Below, in pieces: positions 1-5,937 of a stretch of DNA of 8,831 bases. Position 1 is the first letter of the stretch. Each line of letters begins with the position of its first letter. Location of the stretch: assembly GCA_030018715.1 (NCBI GenBank), contig JASEHN010000099.1, forward strand, positions 1 through 8,831. The letters are read 5' to 3'. Under the pieces are notes generated by a model, which saw only the letters and a list, made by a program, of their open reading frames with translations, had not been told where the DNA came from and did not search any database. The DNA is from Thermodesulfobacteriota bacterium. Lineage in GTDB: Bacteria > Desulfobacterota > SM23-61. The translations under genes were made by a program, and so were the position numbers.

Positions 1-515
1 CAAGCGCCCATTACAGCTGCAATGTTAAAAAATAGATTGTCCGCCACTTCAATTATTCCTACTTTTTTATATTCTATTTTTCTCTCCAGCAATGACAGGG
101 GAATGCTCTGCCAGCCGTAAAAATAAGCTCCAATGCCTGCGGAGACAGCCAAGATAAAAAGCTCTTCGTGTCCATACCAGGAGACCAAAAAGGGCGAAAT
201 GGTCGTTCCAATTAACAACGCAGAAATTAACCCCAGTATTTGTTGTAAAGTAAAGGCAGTCTGAATCTCTTCTAATGATGGGTTTAAAGGAAGGCGGATA
301 AAATGGGTTTTAATACCAAAATCTACTAACCCCCGCAATATGAGCAACAGAGTATAAGAAATAAAGTAAAGGCCAAGAATTTGGGGCCCCAATATGCGAG
401 CCAGGATGATGCCTCCGAAAAAATTGATTAGAAATCCAGTAAGATGTCGAAAGAAAAGGGCTTTCCCCCCCTTTACCGCTGCTATTTTTATATCTATGAA
501 AATTTCCGTTTTCAT
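1..515 (-). CDS. Wzx-type polysaccharide flippase, N-terminal part (cut by window edge)
   Basis: An open frame runs from the ATG at 515 to the window edge, giving 171 residues with no stop. Hydrophobic stretches alternate with short polar loops. One spans about residues 23-45, with an ARILGPQILGLY segment at 39-50 typical of the start of polysaccharide_synt/MATE-like O-antigen and exopolysaccharide flippases. Further membrane segments fall near 50-62, 91-112, 119-135 and 155-171. Family members are usually 400-500 residues with 12 or more helices, so roughly two thirds lies outside the window. The family flips undecaprenyl-linked oligosaccharide across the inner membrane, which fits the rhamnose genes upstream. 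An in-frame TAG lies six codons before the ATG, so this is the first possible ATG. The AGGA directly touches the ATG, too close for a normal ribosome site. The exact glycan substrate cannot be told. Confidence 0.85.
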   Translation of the reverse strand, partial: MKTEIFIDIKIAAVKGGKALFFRHLTGFLINFFGGIILARILGPQILGLYFISYTLLLILRGLVDFGIKTHFIRLPLNPSLEEIQTAFTLQQILGLISALLIGTTISPFLVSWYGHEELFILAVSAGIGAYFYGWQSIPLSLLERKIEYKKVGIIEVADNLFFNIAAVMGA

Positions 516-762
516 TCCTATTTGATTCTAAAAGCAAAATGGACTGGTTTAAATTAATGAGTCCGGGTTTTTAATTTTTCCGCTTCTTTTTCTTTTCGCT
601 CACAGGGTCTGGGTAAACACCTTGTAATTCTTTTCCGCCAGGTCTATTTCGACTTAGCGTTTTGTAAATGACGAATTTGTTCAACGTTCCTGGCGTCAGT
701 CTCTACACAGCCGCTGAATTCTGATAAATATCTAAGGATGAGATTGCCTGAGGCCGAAGAAT
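516..762. other. Intergenic region before the flippase; possible decayed coding remnant
   Basis: No convincing intact gene is visible in these 247 bases. On the minus strand a 40-codon frame opens at a GTG near 767 and ends in TAG near 645. A protein-like sequence then seems to continue in another frame (it reads DLAEKNYKVFTQTL) before stopping at TGA, with a basic tail beyond. This pattern suggests a frameshifted relic of a small protein that I do not recognise. On the minus strand a hexamer pair TTTAAA (553-548) and TAGAAT (530-525) with 17 nt spacing could be a weak promoter for the flippase. Neither reading is secure. Confidence 0.3.
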
Positions 763-969
763 TCACTTAATCACCTTCTGGGCAAGGTGGGCAATAAAAT
801 TAGCGCCCTCAGCATCCTCCTGGGCATTGACTTGTCTCCATAGGGAAAAGGGGGGAAGTCTGCTCTGGACTCTTGAATAAAGCGGAAGGTATCTCCTTAG
901 TTTATTTGCCTGGTAAAGCCATTTCAGGCGCCGCTCCAAATGCCCGGAAACGTAATAAACCTTTACCAT
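763..969 (-). CDS. Hypothetical small basic protein (68 aa), possibly a remnant
   Basis: A 68-codon frame begins with ATG 7 nt after the stop of the HEPN gene and ends in TGA. I do not recognise the protein. It is rich in Arg, Lys, Leu and Tyr in its first half (HLERRLKWLYQANKLRRYL) and has a mildly acidic stretch (NAQEDAEG) near the end, with no membrane segment or signal peptide. Its position just after the toxin-antitoxin pair could mean it is a third gene of that unit. There is no clear ribosome site at normal distance: the nearest purine run, AGGAAGAA, lies about 16 nt upstream. The stretch that follows looks decayed, so it may instead be a fragment of a larger dead gene. Confidence 0.35.
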   Translation of the reverse strand: MVKVYYVSGHLERRLKWLYQANKLRRYLPLYSRVQSRLPPFSLWRQVNAQEDAEGANFIAHLAQKVIK

Positions 970-976
970 TTTGCGA

Positions 977-1441
977 TTAAGCCAGGTTCTTCCTCAAGAA
1001 GGCTAAAAATTCTTCGATCTCTTTCCTAAACCTCTCAACAACTTTCTCAAATTTACCGACAAGATGATCAATCCTATCCCCTTTAAGCTCAAATCCATAG
1101 ATATTTCTGAACAGATGCCGAAAGGCCGAATATTCATCCAGGTCTGCGGCAAGTTCATCAGAAATTACCCTTGGTCTTAGCCCTTCAATGGAAATGGTCA
1201 TTCGGTAGAGCAGGCTTTTATGCCATTGCTCGGAATCATCATAGCCATCATTCAGTTCTATGGCAATTTTCTTAAAAATCCTTTCACAGCAGTTGTAAAA
1301 ATCATGGAGAATTGAGCCCTTTGACCTCTGGAAGACGATATCTCTTTCTGGTTTTACTCTTTCAAGCTCTGCCCGAAGCTCCTGAAGGTTTTGCAACTCT
1401 TTCTCCATTCCAGAAATGATCCCAATCATTATCTCTTTCAT
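977..1441 (-). CDS. HEPN-domain toxin, HepT-like (154 aa)
   Basis: This all-helical protein looks like a HepT-like HEPN ribonuclease, the toxin half of the HEPN/MNT type VII toxin-antitoxin family. The N-terminal 60 residues form charged amphipathic helices (ELRAELERVKPERD at 21-34). The conserved motif sits at 106-118, AFRHLFRNIYGFE. In characterised HepT the active-site motif is RX4HXY; here the aligned residues are R108, N113 and Y115, so the usual His is Asn. Y115 matches the Tyr that MntA modifies in the Shewanella system. The start at 1441 was chosen because its ATG overlaps the stop of the nucleotidyltransferase gene (ATGA). The frame stays open 20 codons further upstream, but that part is a Gly/Arg-rich out-of-frame reading of the partner gene. 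The gene pair interrupts the polysaccharide locus. Family is fairly sure; catalytic activity is not. Confidence 0.8.
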   Translation of the reverse strand: MKEIMIGIISGMEKELQNLQELRAELERVKPERDIVFQRSKGSILHDFYNCCERIFKKIAIELNDGYDDSEQWHKSLLYRMTISIEGLRPRVISDELAADLDEYSAFRHLFRNIYGFELKGDRIDHLVGKFEKVVERFRKEIEEFLAFLRKNLA

Positions 1442-1782
1442 GGGATTATTTTTCCTTCCTCTTCCACCCTGGTCTTGCTGCCCGCATCGAGCTCTTCCCA
1501 AGGCTTCAGATCAACATTAAAGCTGCTGGTCTTTATCAACAAAGCCAGGGCTTTAAAGAAAAAATCTTTTTTTAACCCTTTTATTACCAGATCAATATCG
1601 GAATGGGAATGGAATCCCCGTCCTTTAACCACCGACCCGATAAGGTATAGGGCTTCGAATTCATAGTTCTCCTTCAGGAGAGTCGAAAGTCTCTGGGCTT
1701 CCTTCCAGGCTGCCTCCCGCAGGATCAACTTCTGCGCTTCCCTTTTTTTTAATAAGGCAATATATCCTGTTTCCTTTTCCAT
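1438..1782 (-). CDS. MNT-type minimal nucleotidyltransferase, MntA-like antitoxin (114 aa)
   Basis: The protein has the minimal nucleotidyltransferase core. LYLIGS at 45-50 is followed by VVKG and then SDIDL at 61-65, giving the GS...DxD signature with the metal-binding pair D62 and D64. The third acidic residue is probably D91 in SSFNVDL. The end, RVEEEGKIIP, matches the usual C-terminus of MNT antitoxins. Such proteins neutralise HepT by adding AMP to a Tyr near its active site. The spacer between GS and DxD seems one residue longer than in the common form. The start at 1782 is preferred because GGTGA lies 4 nt before it. ATG at 1794 and TTG at 1824 in the same frame are alternatives that add 4 or 14 residues. 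It is first in a two-gene unit and overlaps the HEPN gene by 4 nt, implying translational coupling. Confidence 0.82.
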   Translation of the reverse strand: MEKETGYIALLKKREAQKLILREAAWKEAQRLSTLLKENYEFEALYLIGSVVKGRGFHSHSDIDLVIKGLKKDFFFKALALLIKTSSFNVDLKPWEELDAGSKTRVEEEGKIIP

Positions 1783-1855
1783 ATGGTCACCCATGAGACT
1801 TGATTTATGAAAATCTCTATTCAACCTTCCAACCTTTTACAAATTTCTTCTCTTT

Positions 1856-1963
1856 GATGATCTGGTAAAAAGTCGTCACTCCGGTGAAAACCGTCCGCCT
1901 GAGGCGGACGGCCTTCGCCAGAATGACAGAAAGATGCATTTTCAGACTTTTTACGATTTCATC
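1856..1963. repeat. MITE-like palindromic element with GTAAAAAGTC ends (complete copy)
   Basis: A 108-bp element is bounded by inverted ends of the form GATGA-N4-GTAAAAAGTC (1856-1874 and 1945-1963); the last 10 bp are perfect. Inside, read on the minus strand, GTCATTCTGGCGAA and TTTCACCGGAGTGAC can pair almost fully, and between them lies a perfect 9-bp hairpin with a 3-nt loop (1891-1911). No protein is encoded, so this looks like a non-autonomous mobile element or REP-type repeat. A second, truncated copy enters the window at 8780. It sits in the gap between the NusG paralogue and the antitoxin gene. Confidence 0.75.
1887..1911 (-). terminator. Terminator-like hairpin inside the MITE
   Basis: On the minus strand, CCGTCCGCC, loop TCA and GGCGGACGG form a perfect, very GC-rich 9-bp stem followed directly by TTTTC. 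This resembles a rho-independent terminator acting in the direction of the operon, about 160 nt after the NusG-paralogue stop. The U-run is short, so termination is possible but not certain. On the plus strand no T-run follows the stem. Confidence 0.45.
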
Positions 1964-2068
1964 CTATTTGTTTCTCGAAAGTTTCTTTCATTGCTGCCGC
2001 TCCATTGAGCTTTTCATCAATATGTGCTTAATATTTATCACTAAAATTCGAAATTTTCAAGGTTTTTA

Positions 2069-2596
2069 TCAACGAGCAGGCTCTACGCTGGCACCTTCGA
2101 TTTCCACTGCAACCGATCTTTTCAGAAGGTCCAGGGAGATAATCAGCCTTTCCCCGCCCTCCTTTTTCTTTAGCAAAAAACCTTCGCAGCCTTTCAAAGG
2201 ACCGTCGACGACCAGAACAAGCTGTCCTTCTTTCAAATAGGGAAAAGGAGAAACGGCCGCCTTGCCATTTAAGATCTTTTTTATGGATTCGATCTGGGTT
2301 TCGGGGATAGGTGTAGGGCCGGTTTGATTTCCTAATATTTTCACCACGCCCGCGGTCTTTAAGATTTCCAGCCGCCGCCAGGAATTCAGGTTTTCGTACA
2401 CAAAAAGATAACCGGGGAAAAGAGGTCTTTTTATTTTCTGCCGACGGTCTTTTCGCTTACTCCAGACTTCGATAAAGGGAAGGAAGGTATGAATGCGTTT
2501 TTCCTCTAACCGCCGGTAAACGACCTCTTCGTGGCGGCTTCGGGTATAAAGGCAATACCAGGATGCAGGATTATTTTCTATCCTCTTTGCAGGCAA
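2069..2596 (-). CDS. Specialised NusG paralogue, RfaH/LoaP/UpxY-like antiterminator (175 aa)
   Basis: The N-terminal NGN domain spans about residues 12-110. It starts WYCLYTRSRHEE and contains the conserved PLFPGYLFV at 58-66, which binds RNA polymerase. A linker leads to a KOW domain at about 122-150 (EGQLVLVVDGPLKG), and the C-terminus LLKRSVAVEIEG is typical of the UpxY/LoaP/RfaH group. Housekeeping NusG sits beside secE and rpl genes. This copy lies at the end of the rhamnose cluster and upstream of a flippase, the usual place for operon-specific NusG paralogues that promote read-through of long polysaccharide operons. The only plausible start is TTG at 2596: an in-frame TGA lies four codons upstream and no ATG or GTG precedes the domain. 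The gene therefore overlaps the last 26 nt of rmlD. The exact subfamily and the recruitment site are not resolved. Confidence 0.88.
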   Translation of the reverse strand: MPAKRIENNPASWYCLYTRSRHEEVVYRRLEEKRIHTFLPFIEVWSKRKDRRQKIKRPLFPGYLFVYENLNSWRRLEILKTAGVVKILGNQTGPTPIPETQIESIKKILNGKAAVSPFPYLKEGQLVLVVDGPLKGCEGFLLKKKEGGERLIISLDLLKRSVAVEIEGASVEPAR

Positions 2597-3434
2597 GGTA
2601 TTCTTTCAAAGATTCTTTCCAGGGCCTCATCTTCTGGTTCTGGCCCATGAGTTTTTCGAAACGGTGGCAGTCTAACACGGAATTAGCCGGACGTTTGGCC
2701 GGACGGGAAAGCTCCGTAGAGGAAATGGGAGTAAGCTGAACTTTCCGTTTCGCGGGGTTTCTCTCCTGTAGAATCTGCCGGGCGAACTCATACCAGGTGC
2801 AGGCCCCGGCATTGGTTACATGGAGAATCCCCGTGGCTTCTTTTTCCAATAATCCGCCGATGGCCCAGCTCAGGTCTTTAGTAAAGGTTGGGGCTCCTTT
2901 CTGGTCATTCACGATCCGGATTTCTTCCTGGCGCTCTGCCAGTCTGAGAATGGTATCGACAAAGTTTTTTCCGTGCCTCCCGAAAAGCCATTGCGTGCGA
3001 ATGATCAGGTGGTTTTGTATAATTTTCTCGATGTATTGCTCCCCCTTAAGTTTTGAAAGCCCGTAAACATTCAAAGGATTTGGGGGGTCTTCTTCTCTAT
3101 AGGGAGATAAAGAAGATCCATCGAAGACATAATCAGTGCTTAGATGAATCATCCTGGCCTTGTTGGCCGCACATCCTAAGGCTACGTTTCTTGCGCCCTC
3201 AGCATTAACGGAAAAGGCCATTGCCGGATTTGATTCGCATCCGTCAACATCGGTGTATGCCGCGGCATTGATTACAGCCTGCGGGCTATGCGTTTTGATT
3301 TCATTTTTTACCCGCTGAAGATCGGTAATGTCAAAATCGTCTATGTCCCGGCCGAAGACCTGGTGTTTCGCGGACAGGAAGGGGACGAGGTCTTTTCCCA
3401 GCATCCCCCGGGCTCCGAGTACCAGAACCTTCAT
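2571..3434 (-). CDS. rfbD: dTDP-4-dehydrorhamnose reductase (287 aa)
   Basis: This is the last enzyme of dTDP-L-rhamnose synthesis, reducing dTDP-4-keto-L-rhamnose with NAD(P)H in the cytoplasm. It is a short-chain reductase/epimerase fold: the Rossmann motif GARGMLG is at 7-13, STDYVFDG at 99-106, and the catalytic pair Y124 and K128 lies in YGLSK. The C-terminal RPANSVLD (248-255) is a hallmark of RmlD. The length of 287 residues is normal for the family. The ATG at 3434 overlaps the rmlB stop (ATGA), so the two genes are probably translationally coupled. Its own last codons overlap the start of the NusG paralogue. Nothing appears broken. Confidence 0.95.
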   Translation of the reverse strand: MKVLVLGARGMLGKDLVPFLSAKHQVFGRDIDDFDITDLQRVKNEIKTHSPQAVINAAAYTDVDGCESNPAMAFSVNAEGARNVALGCAANKARMIHLSTDYVFDGSSLSPYREEDPPNPLNVYGLSKLKGEQYIEKIIQNHLIIRTQWLFGRHGKNFVDTILRLAERQEEIRIVNDQKGAPTFTKDLSWAIGGLLEKEATGILHVTNAGACTWYEFARQILQERNPAKRKVQLTPISSTELSRPAKRPANSVLDCHRFEKLMGQNQKMRPWKESLKEYLACKEDRK

Positions 3435-4459
3435 GGCATTCGTTCCTGGTAATGTTTCTGGTAAAAATCCCGGTAGGCTCCGCTCTTAATTCTCCGCCAC
3501 CATTCTTCATGCCTGAGGTACCACTGAACTGTCTGGGTAAGGCCTTCTTTTAGGGGGTAAGCCGGCGACCACCCCAGCTCCTTTTGCATCTTTGAAAAAT
3601 CCACGGCATACCGGCGGTCGTGCCCCGGGCGGTCGGTTACATAACGTATAAGGGATTTCGGTTTTCCTAAAACATTGAGGATGGTCTCGGTAATCTCCAG
3701 GTTGGTCCTTTCCCCATCTCCCCCTATGTTATAGATCTCCCCTTCTTCCCCCTTTTCCAGGACCGCTAAAATAGCCCGGCAGTGATCTTCCACGTGAATC
3801 CAATCCCGGACATTCAATCCATCCCCATATACGGGCAAGGACTTATCCTCAAGGGCGTTGGTGATAAAAAGGGGAATCAGCTTTTCAGGGAATTGGTAAG
3901 GCCCATAATTATTGGAGCAGCGGGTGATGACGGCCGGGAACCCATAGGTCTGGAAATATGATCGCACCAGAAGATCGGCTGCGGCTTTGCTGGCCGAGTA
4001 GGGACTGTTGGGCGAAAGCTGGGTATCTTCCCGGAATCCGGGGGCATCAGGCGGGAGCGATCCATAGACTTCGTCTGTGGAGACCTGGATAAATTTTTTG
4101 ATTTTATGACGCAAAGCAGCCTGGAGAAGAACCTGCACCCCCACTACATTCGTCTGAATGAAGAGATCCGGTTCATACAAACTCCGGTCAACGTGCGATT
4201 CGGCGGCAAAGTTGATAATGGCCTCTACTCCGCTTTGCAGAAGGCTTTCCACCAGCTTTCCGTCACATATGTCGCCGTGGATAAACTGGTAATCCTCATT
4301 ATGGGCAAGGTTGGCTAAGTTCTCCAGGTTACCGGCGTAGGTCAATTTATCAAGATTGAGGATTTTATAATCAGACCGGTGGGTATTTTCAGGGCCGATT
4401 AAGAAATGAATAAAGTTGGAGCCGATGAACCCGGCCCCGCCAGTAACTAAGATTTTCAT
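3431..4459 (-). CDS. rfbB: dTDP-glucose 4,6-dehydratase (342 aa)
   Basis: This enzyme converts dTDP-D-glucose to dTDP-4-keto-6-deoxy-D-glucose, the second step toward dTDP-rhamnose. The NAD-binding GGAGFIG is at 7-13. The catalytic acid-base pair D129 and E130 sits in STDEVYG with T128, and YSASK (154-158) supplies Y154 and K158. NNYGPYQFPEKLIP (183-196) and the NVRDWIHVEDH segment (216-226) are RmlB signatures. Full length for the family. The start ATG is 10 nt from the repeat array that separates it from rmlC, and its weak ribosome site (CGGA, 8 nt before ATG) lies at the edge of that array. It overlaps rmlD by 4 nt. Confidence 0.97.
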   Translation of the reverse strand: MKILVTGGAGFIGSNFIHFLIGPENTHRSDYKILNLDKLTYAGNLENLANLAHNEDYQFIHGDICDGKLVESLLQSGVEAIINFAAESHVDRSLYEPDLFIQTNVVGVQVLLQAALRHKIKKFIQVSTDEVYGSLPPDAPGFREDTQLSPNSPYSASKAAADLLVRSYFQTYGFPAVITRCSNNYGPYQFPEKLIPLFITNALEDKSLPVYGDGLNVRDWIHVEDHCRAILAVLEKGEEGEIYNIGGDGERTNLEITETILNVLGKPKSLIRYVTDRPGHDRRYAVDFSKMQKELGWSPAYPLKEGLTQTVQWYLRHEEWWRRIKSGAYRDFYQKHYQERMP

Positions 4460-4469
4460 AATAAATTCC

Positions 4470-4538
4470 GTAAGTCGTAAGGCGTGAGGCGTAAGGGATT
4501 ACAACTTACAACTCGCCACTTACCACTCCCTTCTTACA
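4470..4538. repeat. Inverted arrays of degenerate heptamers (GTAAGGC type)
   Basis: Four tandem 7-mers occupy 4470-4497: GTAAGTC, GTAAGGC, GTGAGGC and GTAAGGG. They are answered by five 7-mers in opposite orientation at 4504-4538: ACTTACA, ACTCGCC, ACTTACC, ACTCCCT and TCTTACA. The two arms could form an imperfect hairpin. The array fills nearly the whole gap between the rmlC stop and the rmlB start. There is no coding content. Confidence 0.7.
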
Positions 4539-4541
4539 ATC

Positions 4542-4997
4542 CTACCCGTCTTTACGGGACCAGTCGTAAGGAATTTCACTTCCATGGGGCTCTAAGCGAT
4601 ATTCGTCCGGATCTTTGTAGGAGTAAACTTCCGTTGGAATGTTGATCACGATAGCTTCGTTCTCGCTGATGCCTTTAAACCCATGGAAGACAAGCGGCGG
4701 TATCTGTAAAAGGATGGGATTGTGCTCACCCACGAAAAATTCGTTGATTTCCTTGTAGGTGGGAGAACCGTCCCGGCTGTCATATAAGACGACTTTCATC
4801 ATCCCCTTGACGACCACAAAATTATCCGTTTGCTTCTTGTGGTAATGCCAGGCCTTTACTACTCCGGGGTAAGCGGTGGTCATATAAACCTGACCGAACT
4901 GTTTGAAGACTTCATCATCGGCCCGGAGCATCTCCATCAATCGCCCGCGCTCGTCGGGAATCACTTTGAGTTTTTTGATTTTCACGCCGGAAATCAT
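4542..4997 (-). CDS. rfbC: dTDP-4-dehydrorhamnose 3,5-epimerase family protein, short form (151 aa)
   Basis: A cupin (double-stranded beta-helix) protein of the RmlC family, expected to epimerise dTDP-4-keto-6-deoxyglucose at C3 and C5. VKAWHYHKK (47-55) aligns with the RGLHYQ motif of classical RmlC, making H51 the likely catalytic base. VFHGF (103-107) matches the conserved AHGF, and Y125 in TEVYSYK is the likely catalytic Tyr. It is shorter than classical RmlC (about 180 residues), and the Arg of RGLH is Lys48. This compact form with WHYHKKQTDNF is, as I recall, common in rhamnose clusters of diverse bacteria and archaea, so the role is probable rather than proven. AGGGGA 5 nt before the ATG is a good ribosome site and lies just outside the repeat element upstream. 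Confidence 0.88.
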   Translation of the reverse strand: MISGVKIKKLKVIPDERGRLMEMLRADDEVFKQFGQVYMTTAYPGVVKAWHYHKKQTDNFVVVKGMMKVVLYDSRDGSPTYKEINEFFVGEHNPILLQIPPLVFHGFKGISENEAIVINIPTEVYSYKDPDEYRLEPHGSEIPYDWSRKDG

Positions 4998-5009
4998 AGA
5001 ATCCCCTTA

Positions 5010-5174
5010 GCCACAGAGGGCACAGAGATCACAGAGTTTTAAAACCATGATTAAGAAAAAGTAAAGAATATGTCAAACGTCTAAAGTGATCAAGCTGCAG
5101 GCTACACTAAAGTTGAAAAAAGGAAATTCCTATACACTTAAATTATTCTCTGTGACCTCTGTGTTCTCTGTGGC
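5010..5174. repeat. MITE-like element with CACAGAG terminal arrays (full copy)
   Basis: Two 26-bp ends, 5011-5036 and 5148-5173, are inverted copies of one another (23 of 26 match); one more G/C pair extends them to 27 bp. Each end is built from about three 9-nt units with core CACAGAG. The 111 bp between them is AT-rich and non-coding. The element fills almost the entire gap between the rmlA stop and the ribosome site of rmlC. A homologous partial copy lies at 7701-7752. It is transcribed within the operon, so the ends could pair into a long stem in the mRNA. Confidence 0.75.
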
Positions 5175-5183
5175 GAAAAATTA

Positions 5184-5912
5184 TTATAGTTTATTGGCGC
5201 CGGTCTGGGCTACCAAATTGCTGGCCCGCAGGAGGGAATCAAACGTTCCGGCATCCGTCCACCACCCTTCCAATATTTCATAGGTTAAATTGCCCCGGCG
5301 GATATATTCGTTATTTACATCCGTAATCTCCAATTCACCGCGGGCTGATGGCTTCAGGGTCTTTGTTATGTTGAAAACTGCAGAGTCATACATATAAATG
5401 CCGATCACCGCAAATTTCGAACGGGGAATTGCCGGCTTCTCTTCTATGCCGATGATTTTACCCCCCTTAATTTCCGCGACTCCAAAGCGCTGGGGATCGG
5501 GAACTTCCTTTAGCAAAATCTTGGCCCCGCTCTCCTGCTTTTCAAAATCCTTCACGGCTTTGCGAATATTATTTTCGATAACATTATCACCCAGGACAAC
5601 ACAGATTTTTTCCCGGTCCGAAAAATATTCCGCCAGGGACAAAGCAGCCGCAATTCCACCCTCCCCTTCCTGGTAGGTGTAGTTGATATGCTGCAGGCCG
5701 AATTCTTTTCCGTTCCCTAAAAGCCGGAGAAAGTCCCCGGCATTGTTTCCGCCGGTCACAATCAAGATATCCCGGATTCCCGCGTTGACCAGCGTCTGCA
5801 GCGGGTAATAAATCATAGGTTTGTCGTGAACGGGAAGGAGATGCTTGTTGGTGATCTTGGTCAGCGGGTAAAGCCTTGTTCCCAGCCCTCCCGCCAGAAT
5901 AATACCTTTCAT
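5184..5912 (-). CDS. rfbA: Glucose-1-phosphate thymidylyltransferase, short form (242 aa)
   Basis: This enzyme joins dTTP and glucose-1-phosphate to give dTDP-glucose, the entry step of the rhamnose pathway. The nucleotidyltransferase signature GGLGTRLYPLTK is at 8-19, followed by K23 and LLPV at 25-28. VLGDN (106-110) carries the metal-binding Asp, IEEKP (156-160) and GELEITDVN (192-200) are typical, and GWWTDAGT (216-223) binds the sugar. At 242 residues it is shorter than classical RmlA (about 290), lacking the C-terminal helical extension that contributes to allosteric dTDP binding in long forms. A strong ribosome site (AGGAGG, 5 nt before ATG) supports the start at 5912. It leads the four-gene rhamnose cluster. 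Confidence 0.94.
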   Translation of the reverse strand: MKGIILAGGLGTRLYPLTKITNKHLLPVHDKPMIYYPLQTLVNAGIRDILIVTGGNNAGDFLRLLGNGKEFGLQHINYTYQEGEGGIAAALSLAEYFSDREKICVVLGDNVIENNIRKAVKDFEKQESGAKILLKEVPDPQRFGVAEIKGGKIIGIEEKPAIPRSKFAVIGIYMYDSAVFNITKTLKPSARGELEITDVNNEYIRRGNLTYEILEGWWTDAGTFDSLLRASNLVAQTGANKL

Positions 5913-5937
5913 CTTTCCTCCTTCGTTGGCAAGTTGG

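Noticed and set aside
310..537. Minus-strand 75-codon frame overlapping the flippase start
   Set aside because: A different frame gives a continuous, clearly membrane-type flippase sequence running to the window edge, so this one is a shadow.
1442..1501. 20-codon N-terminal extension of the HEPN gene
   Set aside because: It is an out-of-frame reading of the nucleotidyltransferase C-terminus. The ATGA overlap start at 1441 is the usual arrangement for this pair.
1884..2240. Plus-strand open frame of 118 codons running from the MITE into the NusG paralogue
   Set aside because: It begins inside a repeat element and overlaps a well-supported gene on the other strand. Its product has no recognisable domain.
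5010..5174. CACAGAG units as a CRISPR-like array
   Set aside because: The units are 7-9 nt, adjacent to each other without spacers, and inverted at the two ends, which is unlike any CRISPR array.
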